Program-made: the position numbers and the translations under genes
Shown here: positions 9,152 to 18,713 of the stretch, piece after piece
Layout of the letters: each line of letters starts with the position of its first letter
Position numbering within the stretch: the first letter of the stretch is position 1
Source of the DNA: Bacteroidota bacterium
GTDB lineage: Bacteria; Bacteroidota; Rhodothermia; Rhodothermales; Bin80
DNA length: 64,000 nucleotides
NCBI GenBank assembly: GCA_026709065.1
Contig: JAPOTS010000040.1
Coordinates: forward strand, 25,942-89,941
Reading direction: 5' to 3'
The notes under the pieces: generated by a model
What the model saw: only the letters and a program-made list of their open reading frames with translations
Database searches by the model: none
Told to the model about the DNA's origin: nothing

Positions 9152-10236
9152 GCGCTAAACCGCTCGTTCATGTCATCTTGATTGTCGACCCACCATTTCC
9201 AGTCATATTGCAAAGCATTTGCTACATTGGCAGGACTCGCTGGCAGATGAGGTTCCATCTCAACACCAGCCACAATATGAGTATTGACTAATGCCATTCC
9301 CGATTTTCGTGCAGGAGAATAAGATATTCGACTAGAAATTCGTGATAAGGATTCTGCACTAGTTGCAAACGATATATAGTCTAATGCATCTTGAAGTCGA
9401 GGCGTATCTTTCACAATGCCAATCTGTCCAATATCTAATAGTTGACCATCCCATACGATCACAAATGGTTGTTGCTCAAGAATTTGTGCATTGAAGATAC
9501 GTCCATTGTAGGCCGTACTCATCACGACTTCACCGTCTGCAAGCATTTGAGGTGGTTGAGCACCAGCCTCCCACCAGATGACTTCATCCTTGATCGTATT
9601 AAGTTTTTCAAATGCTCGGTCAAGCCCTTCAGGTGTGCTCATCAGAGGATAAACTTCGTCTAACGGAACCCCATCAGCAATCAGGGCGAATTCAATATTC
9701 ACTTGGGGAACTCGGCGCATGCCTCTGCGGCCTGGAAATTGCTCCAAGTCAAAAAAGTCTGCCATTGTAGAAGGGTTGATATCAGAAACATCGCTAATCG
9801 TATTTTCATTATAGGCATAAACAGTAGAATAATAGAGACTACCCACACCACATTCAGTCTGAACTTCTGGGGGGAAATCTTCAGAGGCGGGCGTTCCATC
9901 TGGACCATCGGGTAAGGAATTTATAGCGATGGGCTCCAATAGTCCTTCATCACATCCACGGACTGCATCGGCGATTTCCAAGTCAACAATATCCCAGTGA
10001 ATATTTCCTATTTCGACTTGGCCGCGAATTTGAGCGAGGCCGCCATTGTAGTCTTCAACATTAACGATAATTCCGGTTGAGTCGCTGAAGGGAATATTCA
10101 CACCCTCATTGACGGCTTTTCCATATGAGCCACCCCAAGAAATCGCGGTAATTGAGCGTGGCTCTTCTGTTCCACACGACGATGAAAATAGGGTAAGTAT
10201 CAATAAAATGGGTGTCAATTTAATGAGATGATTCAT
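9136..10236 (-). CDS. potD: Polyamine-type substrate-binding lipoprotein, PotD-like
   Basis: 366 residues. The N-terminus is a lipoprotein signal (LILTLFSSSCGTEE, lipobox ending at Cys21). The body matches the spermidine/putrescine-binding family of type 2 periplasmic binding proteins: ITAISWGGSYGKAV, HWDIVDLE, LYYSTVYAYN, WWEAGAQPPQMLADGEVVMS and the C-terminal YDWKWWVDNQDDMNERFSAWL. It would be anchored to a membrane facing the periplasm and deliver substrate to the permeases. It lies 12 bases downstream of the ATPase gene on the same strand. Confidence 0.9.
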   Translation of the reverse strand: MNHLIKLTPILLILTLFSSSCGTEEPRSITAISWGGSYGKAVNEGVNIPFSDSTGIIVNVEDYNGGLAQIRGQVEIGNIHWDIVDLEIADAVRGCDEGLLEPIAINSLPDGPDGTPASEDFPPEVQTECGVGSLYYSTVYAYNENTISDVSDINPSTMADFFDLEQFPGRRGMRRVPQVNIEFALIADGVPLDEVYPLMSTPEGLDRAFEKLNTIKDEVIWWEAGAQPPQMLADGEVVMSTAYNGRIFNAQILEQQPFVIVWDGQLLDIGQIGIVKDTPRLQDALDYISFATSAESLSRISSRISYSPARKSGMALVNTHIVAGVEMEPHLPASPANVANALQYDWKWWVDNQDDMNERFSAWLAL

Positions 10237-10248
10237 GATAAAATAGGT

Positions 10249-11241
10249 TTATGAGAGTTCATAGTTCAGTGCTCGGCAGTCAACAATTGTCCATCCAATT
10301 TGAATGGAGTCCCCGGTTACCAACCCACCATGTCCGACAATATTTGGGATTGTAGCAATGAAATCGTTTCTTCCGCAGGCTGCCAAGCGTATTCGCAATT
10401 GATCTCCCAAAAATGTCATATCCTCCACAGTTGCCTGCACTTGGTTGGTATAATGTCCAGCTTCTGGATTAATCTTTATTCGCTCGGGGCGAATGGAGAG
10501 AGTTACATCATCGCCAACTGAACATGGGGTGATTTTCAGTGCACGAATTTCTTCTCCTCCAGTGTCTACGACACACACATTATCTTGCTCAATTAAAGAA
10601 GTGACGCGTCCGTGTAATTGATTACTTTCGCCAATAAATCGTGCAACAAATGCGCTGGTGGGGGCTTCATATAACCCTTCTGGTACTGCAATTTGATCAA
10701 CGATACCATTACGTAATACTGCAATCCTATCGGACATGACCATGGCTTCCTGCTGATCATGGGTAACATAGACAATGGTGACATCTAAGCTACGATGAAT
10801 ACGACGAATTTCGTATTGCATTTCTTCTCGCAGGTTTCGATCAAGAGCCCCTAAGGGTTCATCCATCAGAACTAAAGATGGCTCAAAGACCAAGGCTCGC
10901 GCAATGGCGACCCTCTGCTGCTGACCTCCTGAGAGTTGGTTTGGGCGGCGGTTGGCAAATCCCTCTAAGCGTACCAACTGTAATACTTGATTCACGCGCT
11001 GTTGACGCTCTTGGGCTCCCATGCCGCGAACTTCTAATGGAAACGCGAGATTATCTCCAACACTCATATGAGGAAAGAGAGCGTAGTTCTGGAACACCAT
11101 ACCAATACCACGCTTGCGGGCAGGAAGATCTTGAATCGGTTGGCCGTCGAGTAAAATTTCTCCAGAACTAGGAGATTGGAACCCTGCAAGCATCATCAAA
11201 ATAGTGGTTTTACCAGATCCTGATGGTCCTAATAAAGTCAC
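10249..11241 (-). CDS. potA: ABC transporter ATPase, PotA-like; start unresolved
   Basis: The protein from the first usable start (GTG at 11241) has 330 residues: Walker A GPSGSGKTT immediately at the N-terminus, Q-loop FQNYALFPHMSV, signature LSGGQQQRV, Walker B LVLMDEPLGALD, H-loop YVTHDQ, and a C-terminal TOBE-like domain. The normal first 30 residues are coded in the same frame further upstream (VEFKRVSKSYDGRV begins at 11328, leading into NIRVGEF), so the GTG start gives a truncated domain. No in-frame ATG, GTG or TTG exists between that GTG and an in-frame TAA at 11434-11436; ATT at 11380-11382 is the only near-start. Either a rare start codon is used, or an upstream mutation or sequencing error removed the real start. 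It is the first gene of the potA-potD-potB-potC operon. Confidence 0.85.
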   Translation of the reverse strand: MTLLGPSGSGKTTILMMLAGFQSPSSGEILLDGQPIQDLPARKRGIGMVFQNYALFPHMSVGDNLAFPLEVRGMGAQERQQRVNQVLQLVRLEGFANRRPNQLSGGQQQRVAIARALVFEPSLVLMDEPLGALDRNLREEMQYEIRRIHRSLDVTIVYVTHDQQEAMVMSDRIAVLRNGIVDQIAVPEGLYEAPTSAFVARFIGESNQLHGRVTSLIEQDNVCVVDTGGEEIRALKITPCSVGDDVTLSIRPERIKINPEAGHYTNQVQATVEDMTFLGDQLRIRLAACGRNDFIATIPNIVGHGGLVTGDSIQIGWTIVDCRALNYELS

Positions 11242-12432
11242 AAACTCACCAACACGAATATTGAGATTGAAATCGTTGACGACCGTTACCCGCCCATCAT
11301 AACTTTTGCTAACTCTCTTGAACTCAACATGTGAGTTATTTTGATCAAGTTCTGATGAGCTATGGAGTGTATTGGTAGGAATGACTTTTCTGGTGTTTAT
11401 TAAAAAATTGGTAAGGTTTACAACTAAAACGACTTAGTTGTGGTTCCATGAATTAAGGAATTGCAGTGTAATTTAGTGAATGACTGGGAATCTGAAAATG
11501 TATCAAAGAAAAGATTCAATCCTCTCCCAATCAATATGATCACAATCAATGTTACTTAGAGGCATCTGATGATGATCACGTATTCGCCATTTTCAAACAA
11601 TTGAGCAGATCGGATTGCAGAAAGCATTTTCAGTCAAGAACTAAGCGAAGACTCGTATTTTGATGGGTCAATTGCTCAAAGTTATGGTGAATTATATCTC
11701 CAAAATCACGACCGTAGAAATAATTATGAAATACATTCTTCTGGGTTAATACCCACTCAAATCAGTCTTTAACTAGGCTTATGCCTGACAATTTTAATTC
11801 AAACGCATGACATAAAGACTCGTTACTAATCGTGTGGGTTGATCCCCAGACGATTACCGAAGAAGTGACCAGCAACTCAGAAATTTTCAAAATTATTGCA
11901 TTCTATCCCGATTGTTTTGGTCTCTTGAATCTTTCCCTCATTTTCTCCGCTTTGGTGTTGGACTTGGATCATCATGCCTTGTGGACTGAATATATTAACA
12001 CGACCATTATGACCTCACAACTAATTCCATGAGCGAAGCTCTACCCGTTTAAATCATGGGAATCCCAGTTTCTGGCTGTGATATACATGGATAACTTAAC
12101 TGTGGAACTAGTCAATTTTAGAGAGTAAGACAGACACAATCAAGCGGGATTGTACCTGCTTCAGATTCACTTGCCTACGCGGGAATTGAGGCTATTGAGA
12201 GAGTCATGAATGCAGACTTTCATATACATTATAGATCGGCCTTTCCATACCCCTCTTTCTCAATCAAAGTCTATCGGAGATAATAGAAAGTATCCCATCA
12301 TTCATTGATGGAGTGGTATGTGAACCTTATGATGGGTATACAGGGTAAACCTTGATGGAAAGTCACAACACCACTGATTGTGGTGCGTTTTAAATGATTC
12401 CGTAGTAGAACTGTAATAATTAATTCAAATTT
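11242..12432. other. Intergenic region between pot operon and hsdM
   Basis: The first part (to about 11328 or 11382) encodes the unassigned N-terminus of PotA on the reverse strand. The rest, roughly 1 kb, has no convincing gene on either strand. It is AT-rich and its longest open frames have no recognisable motif. A short hairpin (CACCAC / GTGGTG at 12369-12385, then CGTTTT) sits 48 bases before hsdM and may be a weak terminator or leader structure. It must hold the divergent promoters of the pot and hsd operons. Confidence 0.5.
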
Positions 12433-14013
12433 ATGTCACAAAAAAGTAAAGAATCTGGGCAGAGTCAAGTTTTAGACAATCGCTCAATGATGGCGGAGTA
12501 TGAGGTTAAACTCTGGGAAATGGCCGATGCATTAAGAGGCACGATGGATGCATCAGAATTTAAGCATGTAGTTCTTGGACTACTCTTTTTGAAGTATATC
12601 TCGGATGCATTTGAAGAAAGACGGCAAACTCTTGAGGGTGAACGTTCAGATGGTGCTGATCCAGAGGATCCAGATGAATACCGAGCAAAGAGTATTTTTT
12701 GGGTTCCTCAGGAAGCACGTTGGGAACACCTCATGAAAAAGGCCCCTCAATCTAGCATCGGCAAAGAGGTTGATAATGCAATGAGAGCAATTGAAAGAGA
12801 GAATGATAGCCTAAAAGGAATACTTCCAAAAGACTATACCCGCCCTGCAATCAATACAGAGCGTCTTGGCAAACTCATTAATTTGATCAGTAATATTCAA
12901 GTGGGAGGTGCAGAGGCGCGTTCAAAAGATGTATTAGGCCGTGTTTACGAGTATTTTTTATCTCGGTTTGCCAGTGCTGAGGGAAAAAGAGGGGGTGAGT
13001 TTTATACTCCGAGATGTATAGTGCAACTTTTGGTTGAAATGATAGAACCCTACAGAGGGCGTGTCTATGATCCCTGCTGTGGTTCTTCTGGAATGTTTGT
13101 TCAGTCCGTAGAATTTATCAGCTCCCATGCAAATAATAATGGAGATCAATCACGGGGAGACATATCTATTTATGGTCAGGAGTCAAATTATACGACTTGG
13201 CGTTTGGCGAAAATGAATCTAGCAATACGAGGAATTGATGGTCAGATTGCACAGGGCGATAGTTTTCACGAAGATAAACATCCAGATTTAAAGGCAGATT
13301 ATATTCTAGCAAATCCTCCATTCAATGTTTCGGATTGGGGGGGAGAGAGATTAAAAGAAGATGGGCGCTGGAAATATGGTGTGCCACCTAAGGGTAATGC
13401 TAATTTTGCATGGGTGCAACATATCCTCCATCATTTATCCTCGAACGGAATTGCTGCATTCGTATTGGCAAATGGATCAATGTCTTCTGGTCAGAAGGCT
13501 GAAGCTGAGATACGGAAAAATTTGATTGAAAATGGTTTAGTAGATTGTATGGTAGCTTTACCGGGTCAACTTTTTTATTCAACTCAAATTCCAGCATGTT
13601 TATGGTTTCTGGCGCGTAAGAGCAAGCGAAAGGAAAAAATTTTATTCATAGATGCACGTAAAATGGGCCGAATGCTGAGTCGGACACTAAGGGAACTTAT
13701 TGCCGAAGAAATCAGTCGTATAGCGAATACATACCACTCTTGGCAGAAAGGAGCAGATGGTAATGGGTATGAAGATGTTCCAGGGTATTGCAAGAGTGCT
13801 TCCATTGAGGAGGTTCAAAAGAACGAACATGTCCTAACTCCAGGTCGTTATGTAGGTGTAGAATCTCAGGAAGAGGATTCAGAGCCGTTTAGCGATAAGA
13901 TGAAGCGACTAGTTGTACAACTTGGCCAACAGCAGTCTGAAAGTGCAAAGCTTGATCAGGCAATTAAAGCGAACTTAGAGATGCTGGGATTTTCGATAGG
14001 GGAGAAAGAATAG
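12433..14013 (+). CDS. hsdM: Type I restriction-modification methyltransferase subunit HsdM
   Basis: 526 residues, normal for HsdM. The N-terminal HsdM_N helical domain is visible ([20 protein letters not shown]). The N6-adenine methyltransferase core follows: [19 protein letters not shown]-binding motif [14 protein letters not shown] (about 210-223), [21 protein letters not shown], and catalytic NPPF (from N294). A C-terminal helical region probably contacts HsdS. It methylates adenine in the asymmetric target chosen by HsdS. It is the first gene of the restriction island. A 108-base gap separates it from the HEPN gene. Confidence 0.96.
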   Translation: MSQKSKESGQSQVLDNRSMMAEYEVKLWEMADALRGTMDASEFKHVVLGLLFLKYISDAFEERRQTLEGERSDGADPEDPDEYRAKSIFWVPQEARWEHLMKKAPQSSIGKEVDNAMRAIERENDSLKGILPKDYTRPAINTERLGKLINLISNIQVGGAEARSKDVLGRVYEYFLSRFASAEGKRGGEFYTPRCIVQLLVEMIEPYRGRVYDPCCGSSGMFVQSVEFISSHANNNGDQSRGDISIYGQESNYTTWRLAKMNLAIRGIDGQIAQGDSFHEDKHPDLKADYILANPPFNVSDWGGERLKEDGRWKYGVPPKGNANFAWVQHILHHLSSNGIAAFVLANGSMSSGQKAEAEIRKNLIENGLVDCMVALPGQLFYSTQIPACLWFLARKSKRKEKILFIDARKMGRMLSRTLRELIAEEISRIANTYHSWQKGADGNGYEDVPGYCKSASIEEVQKNEHVLTPGRYVGVESQEEDSEPFSDKMKRLVVQLGQQQSESAKLDQAIKANLEMLGFSIGEKE

Positions 14014-14121
14014 ACAAGTTGATACTGTGTTTCAAAATCCATGTATAGCAAATTATTATCATCATCTTGAATGATTCTTAATATGATTAGATCTTTATGA
14101 TGCCACTTCGGTTTAGTAAAA

Positions 14122-14544
14122 ATGTCACTTGATTTAGAAAGTTTGAAGAAATCTTTCAATGCTCTGAAAGAAGTTTTCGCTGTAAGCGAGGATACTGAGC
14201 GTATGAGTCAGCGCACCCACTTTGAAGTGATTGCTATTCGTGCAGGTGTATTGAAACATTTTGAGATGACTTATGAGTTAAGTTGGAAGATGATTGCACG
14301 TTGGCTCAACAACAATGTGACGACAGGCATTGCCGATGGAATTTCAAGGAGAAATCTATTCCGATTGGCTCTTGAGAACCGCTTGATTCAAGATTTTGAT
14401 AGATGGGACAATTACCATGATGCTCGAAATGATGCCGTTCATAGATATAGTTTTGAAAGAGCCGAAATGATATATATGCTGATAGGTGAATTTATTTCTG
14501 ATACTCAGGATTTGATTCGTGCCTTAGAGGCTCAAAATCATTGA
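14122..14544 (+). CDS. HEPN-domain protein, HI0074-like nucleotidyltransferase partner
   Basis: 140 residues, all-helical by appearance. FEMTYELSWKMIARWL and the late motif RNDAVHRY (R102, H107, Y109) identify the HI0074-type nucleotidyltransferase substrate-binding/HEPN family. R-x4-H is the HEPN RNase signature, and R-x4-H-x-Y is the form seen in HepT toxins, whose tyrosine is AMPylated by an MNT partner (known for HepT/MntA). Here the partner MNT domain is the start of the very next protein, 13 bases downstream. The sequence therefore shows a toxin-antitoxin-like pair placed inside a type I R-M operon. Whether this HI0074-type member is an active RNase is not known. Confidence 0.9.
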   Translation: MSLDLESLKKSFNALKEVFAVSEDTERMSQRTHFEVIAIRAGVLKHFEMTYELSWKMIARWLNNNVTTGIADGISRRNLFRLALENRLIQDFDRWDNYHDARNDAVHRYSFERAEMIYMLIGEFISDTQDLIRALEAQNH

Positions 14545-14557
14545 ACATTAATCTGAA

Positions 14558-16261
14558 ATGAGTTCTTTTTCTCCTGTGATTGATCTCAGTCCTGACCATT
14601 GGAAAATTGTGCGAGAGGCACTTCGTCTCCATGTTCCAGATTACCAAGTTGTTGCGTTTGGATCGCGGGCAACTTGGACTGCAAAGGACTACTCTGATTT
14701 GGATCTTGCTATTTTAAGTGAGGATCCACTACCGGTTTCAACGCTTGCTGCTTTGAGGGAAGATTTGGAAGAATCTATTCTCCCATTTAGAGTTGATGTT
14801 ATTGATCTTGCCAGTGTTGAGGAAGGTTTTCGGCTTATTATTAAAGAGCAAGGAGTTACGCTACAAAATCACAATCATATTCAAAATTCAACAAATAATG
14901 CATATACAGATCATGGGCATGATATTGGTTTGAAATTGATTAACGGAGACTCTAAGTCGGAGACATACAAAAATAGTTGGAAAACTTTTAAAATTGGTGA
15001 TCTCGGCCGAATTGTGACTGGAAAAACTCCTTCAACCGCAGATGCTGGTAACTATGATGGTATCTTTCCATTCATTACAATTCCAGACCTCAAAAATCAT
15101 GCTCTTATTCATGAAAGCCAAAGAACATTGAGTGATAAGGGTGCGTCCAAAGTTCACTCCAGCCGCCTTCCTACTGGTGCTGTTATGATGTCCTGTATTG
15201 CAACCATAGGCGAATGCGGCATAACAACTCGCCCGAGTTTCACAAATCAGCAGATAAATAGTCTCGTTCCTATAAGTGGGATAGACTCACGCTTCTTGTA
15301 CTATGTATTTACTCAACTAGGAGCTGAGTTGGATTCAAGAGGGGGGGGAGGTTCAATCTATACAAATGTTTCAAAGGGGCGTTTTTCTGATATTGAGATT
15401 ACTATTCCAGTTGATTTATCTGAGCAACGCGCTATTGCTTATATTCTTGGCTCATTAGATGACAAAATTGAACTTAATCGTAGAATGAACAAGACACTAG
15501 AAGAGATGGCTCAGGCACTATTCAAATCTTGGTTTGTTGATTTTGAGCCTGTCCGTGCTAAAATGGAGGGGCGAGATACAGGATTACCAAAACATATTGA
15601 TGATATGTTTCCAGATCGTTTGGTCAACTCTGTGCTAGGGGAAATTCCAGAGGGTTGGGAGGTGACAACTTTAGGGGAAATGTCATCAAAACCCCAGTAC
15701 GGATACACAGCCTCTGCAACTCCAGAGCCAAAAGGTCCGAAATTTCTGAGAATCACGGATATCAACAAGTCGTTTTGGATTAGTTGGAATCAAGTACCCC
15801 ATTGTCAGATTAGCAGTGATGAATTTGTTAAGTACAGACTTCAAGAAGGAGATCTATTAATTGCTAGAATGGCTGATCCAGGTCACTGCATTCTTGTGGA
15901 GGAAGATATTAATGGTGTGTTTGCATCTTATCTCATAAGATTTCGTCCAATAAAAAAGTTCCACCGTCATTTCCTCCAATATTGGTCGCGATCTGTATTA
16001 TACTGGCAGCTTGTAAGAACCACATCAGTTGGTACAACACGTAAAAGCTTGAATGCAAGAGCTCTTAGTTCATTTAAACTAACGATCCCTCCAGATTGCA
16101 TAGCAGAAATTTTTCAATCAATTGTTAGTTCATATAGAAGTCAAGTATTGAGTCATGCTAATCAGATTTCGTTGCTGTCACGAATTCGCGATACTCTTCT
16201 CCCTAAGCTGATTTCTGGGGAAATTCGCACAGTTATATCCCCACCCAATAAACACATTTAG
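14558..16261 (+). CDS. hsdS: MNT nucleotidyltransferase fused to type I specificity subunit HsdS
   Basis: 567 residues with two modules in one open frame. Residues 1-102 are a complete minimal nucleotidyltransferase: VVAFGSRA then SDLDLAI gives G35-S36-x10-D47-x-D49, with the third acidic residue at VDVID (D80), and the segment closes in the usual IIKEQGVTLQ. Residues 103-141 are a polar N/H/D-rich linker. From about 142 the protein is HsdS: a first target-recognition domain opening WKTFKIGDLGRIVTGKTP, the central conserved helix (LSEQRAIAYILGSLDDKIEL ... EEMAQALFKSWFVDF), a second domain opening EIPEGWEVTTLGE, and the terminal helix ISLLSRIRDTLLPKLISGEI. All MNT catalytic residues are intact. 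The fusion ties the HEPN partner to the DNA-recognition subunit. The linker could be read-through of a former intergenic gap. Confidence 0.92.
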   Translation: MSSFSPVIDLSPDHWKIVREALRLHVPDYQVVAFGSRATWTAKDYSDLDLAILSEDPLPVSTLAALREDLEESILPFRVDVIDLASVEEGFRLIIKEQGVTLQNHNHIQNSTNNAYTDHGHDIGLKLINGDSKSETYKNSWKTFKIGDLGRIVTGKTPSTADAGNYDGIFPFITIPDLKNHALIHESQRTLSDKGASKVHSSRLPTGAVMMSCIATIGECGITTRPSFTNQQINSLVPISGIDSRFLYYVFTQLGAELDSRGGGGSIYTNVSKGRFSDIEITIPVDLSEQRAIAYILGSLDDKIELNRRMNKTLEEMAQALFKSWFVDFEPVRAKMEGRDTGLPKHIDDMFPDRLVNSVLGEIPEGWEVTTLGEMSSKPQYGYTASATPEPKGPKFLRITDINKSFWISWNQVPHCQISSDEFVKYRLQEGDLLIARMADPGHCILVEEDINGVFASYLIRFRPIKKFHRHFLQYWSRSVLYWQLVRTTSVGTTRKSLNARALSSFKLTIPPDCIAEIFQSIVSSYRSQVLSHANQISLLSRIRDTLLPKLISGEIRTVISPPNKHI

Positions 16262-16868
16262 TCAGACAATAGCCTGAAAATTTACTGGAGTTGAATAAAT
16301 AATGTTAAGACTAATCCAAAATTTATTGGTGAAGGGTTTTCTTAGGGACAATACCCTAATATTGAATTGGAAGTCAGGTGGATTTCGGGATAACAAATCC
16401 ACTTCAATACACAGTGATTAGTCCGTGCTTGGTTCACGAATTCGCCTAAGTATATTTCAAGATCCGACAGAGATGTATTCACTATGTGGAGTATCTAATT
16501 CCATGGGGACTAAAGATATACGATTTAGCGATTTGAACCTAATGAACTAAGTGCTTCAAAATTTGGGTAGCATCCAATTGGAGCAAACATATAAGAATCA
16601 AATAGTCACAAACCTTCATCACGCATAGGGGCGAGGGAGTTGCATCATGTAGTCTGAAAATACATTTTCTGTGCACAGGCCATCTTTTTTGAAGATCAAT
16701 GATCATGAATTCCTCGTGGTAATTTCAGCCTCTCAAACCACAATTACATATTTTCAAACTTATGTGAATCAGAAATACCTCAAGCATTGTTGAATCTATG
16801 TAATCTTACCCTAAACCAGATTAGTTATATCACGAGTGGTTAGATTGAATATTTAAATATTGATTTAG
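16262..16868. other. 607-bp non-coding gap inside the restriction island
   Basis: No open frame with recognisable content on either strand. The stretch is AT-rich without obvious tandem repeats or strong hairpins. It separates hsdM-HEPN-MNT/hsdS from the ATPase-DUF4276-hsdR genes, so the second half probably has its own promoter here. An unrecognised small RNA cannot be excluded. Confidence 0.4.
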
Positions 16869-18026
16869 ATGGCACGCATAGATCATTTTTCTGTAAGCGG
16901 TTTTAAGTCAATTCGTAACGTTGATAAATTTGAACTTGGTCCCGTGACCATTCTGATTGGTGATAACGGAACTGGAAAAAGTAATCTGCTAAGTTTTTTT
17001 AATATGTTCGCTGCTCTATCTCAGGAGCGCCTTCAAGAGTTTGTCCATGATGAGGGTGGACCGGACGCATTACTTTTTGGTGGACGAAAACATACTTCAA
17101 GAATTCAAGCCGGGCTATCATTTAATAATAATAATTGCGAATACGAATTTTCACTTGAATCAAAAGATAACTCATTAATTTTTTCCCACGAGAAGACTAT
17201 ACCCGGAATTGAAAGCGATGACGATGACGCAGATTTGAGCTATTTAGACTTTTTAATTGGTGGATATAGAACAGACAATGAAGCCTCAGTATGGCCAGGC
17301 GGCAATAAAGAGACATTTCTAGCAAAAACCCATGAAAGCCTATTTACTTCGTACGTATTACCCCAGATGAAAAGCTGGCAAATTTTTCATTTTCAAAATA
17401 TGTGTCATACGGCTCGAGTTCGCAATCACTCGGATATATGTGATAATCTCTGGCTTAAACCAGATGCAAGTAATCTATCGCTCAATTTATTTTACCTTAA
17501 AGAAAAGTATCCGAATCATTATCGGAGAATCGTGCAAGTAACCAATGTTTTTGCCCCATTCTTTGTAGATTTTGTTTTAAATGGGGAGAATAGTACAAGA
17601 GATAGCCTACAATTAGAGTGGTATCACGCATCAGGGGGGCAAGAATCGTTATATAGCCCTCAACAACTTTCAGATGGTTTATTACGATTCATATGCCTTT
17701 CAACTCTGTTAAATCAGCCACATTCCATGCAGCCTAGCTTAATCCTCATTGACGAACCTGAGCTGGGACTAAATCCATATGCACTTGCGCTCCTGTCCGA
17801 AATGATTCAAAGTGCTGCCAACTATAAACAGGTCATCATCTCAACCCAATCTCCAGAGCTTATTAATAATTTTGATCCACAAGATATTGTGGTTGTGAGC
17901 AGGCAGAACGATGAAACCGTTCTAGATAGGCTGGATTTAGATAGGCTGGATATTTGGTTTGAGAATCATTCACTCGGAGATTTATGGAAAATGAATGTTA
18001 TCGGGAGTAGGCCTCTACCATGTTGA
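16869..18026 (+). CDS. AAA family ATPase (RecF/OLD-like, AAA_21 type)
   Basis: 385 residues. The N-terminus FSVSGFKSIRNVDKFELG leads into Walker A GDNGTGKS (G31-S38). The C-terminal half has a LSDGLLRF signature-like loop (about residue 277), Walker B LILIDEPELGLNP (about 292-304) and the switch region VIISTQSPELINNF. This is the ABC-type ATPase head found in OLD, RecF, Gabija GajA, PARIS AriA and Rlo-type defence proteins, here without its own TOPRIM domain. The next gene overlaps by 7 bases and encodes a TOPRIM-like protein, so the two probably form a complex. A role as an added defence or anti-restriction sensor is inferred from its position between hsdS and hsdR. Confidence 0.9.
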   Translation: MARIDHFSVSGFKSIRNVDKFELGPVTILIGDNGTGKSNLLSFFNMFAALSQERLQEFVHDEGGPDALLFGGRKHTSRIQAGLSFNNNNCEYEFSLESKDNSLIFSHEKTIPGIESDDDDADLSYLDFLIGGYRTDNEASVWPGGNKETFLAKTHESLFTSYVLPQMKSWQIFHFQNMCHTARVRNHSDICDNLWLKPDASNLSLNLFYLKEKYPNHYRRIVQVTNVFAPFFVDFVLNGENSTRDSLQLEWYHASGGQESLYSPQQLSDGLLRFICLSTLLNQPHSMQPSLILIDEPELGLNPYALALLSEMIQSAANYKQVIISTQSPELINNFDPQDIVVVSRQNDETVLDRLDLDRLDIWFENHSLGDLWKMNVIGSRPLPC

Positions 18027-18700
18027 CAATTATTGTCCTGTGTGAAGGAAAAACTGAAGTTGAATTTGTGAATAAAATTATATATAATGAACTTTTCCCA
18101 AAAGGGATTTATGTACAACCACGCCTAATTCCTACCTCCACTAAATCAAGTGGAGGTGCACTAAATAAACAGCGTATTTTCTATTATCTTCGGGATGCTC
18201 TCAGGGAGAGAAGAAATACTTATGTAACAACATTTTTTGATCTATATTGCTTGCCACGAGATTTCCCAGGACTTCAAAGCGTTGATACAATAAGGGATCC
18301 TGTTGATCGCGTGGTAAAAATTGAGGAAGCGTTTCACCAAGCGGTAATCAGTGAGATCGGTTGTAGACCGGATCGCTTTTTACCTTACATTCAACCATAT
18401 GAATTTGAAGCCTTATTATTTTCTGATCCAAAATGTTTTTCCAGAATTGAACCTAGATGGAAGAAATTTGATGATTCACTCGTTTCAATACGTCACAAAT
18501 TTTCAAGCCCTGAGCATATCAATAATGGAATTCATTCGCATCCATCTGCTCGACTTCGTAAACTTTTAGATCCTGAATACAAAAAGGTAGAACATGGTTC
18601 TAAAATATCAGCGAGGATTGGTATTATTCGTATTCGTTCAGAGTGCAAGCATTTTGATCTCTGGCTTAATAATATTGAAAACCTTTCCGAATTAGAATAA
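18020..18700 (+). CDS. DUF4276 family protein (TOPRIM-like ATPase partner)
   Basis: 226 residues. The opening [12 protein letters not shown] has the glutamate-bearing first motif of TOPRIM-like folds (E9). Later [14 protein letters not shown] carries an acidic Dx(Y) site, and [13 protein letters not shown] is the hallmark of DUF4276. The family usually sits directly after an AAA_21-type ATPase gene, as here with a 7-base overlap. By analogy with OLD and PARIS, the ATPase may sense a trigger and the TOPRIM-like partner may cleave nucleic acid. That activity is inferred, since TOPRIM-like folds also occur in non-nucleases. Confidence 0.87.
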   Translation: MLTIIVLCEGKTEVEFVNKIIYNELFPKGIYVQPRLIPTSTKSSGGALNKQRIFYYLRDALRERRNTYVTTFFDLYCLPRDFPGLQSVDTIRDPVDRVVKIEEAFHQAVISEIGCRPDRFLPYIQPYEFEALLFSDPKCFSRIEPRWKKFDDSLVSIRHKFSSPEHINNGIHSHPSARLRKLLDPEYKKVEHGSKISARIGIIRIRSECKHFDLWLNNIENLSELE

Positions 18701-18713
18701 CAGAAATTTAATC

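Noticed and set aside
11832..12032. 66-codon forward open frame before hsdM
   Set aside because: No domain, signal or plausible spacing; composition is like the surrounding non-coding DNA.
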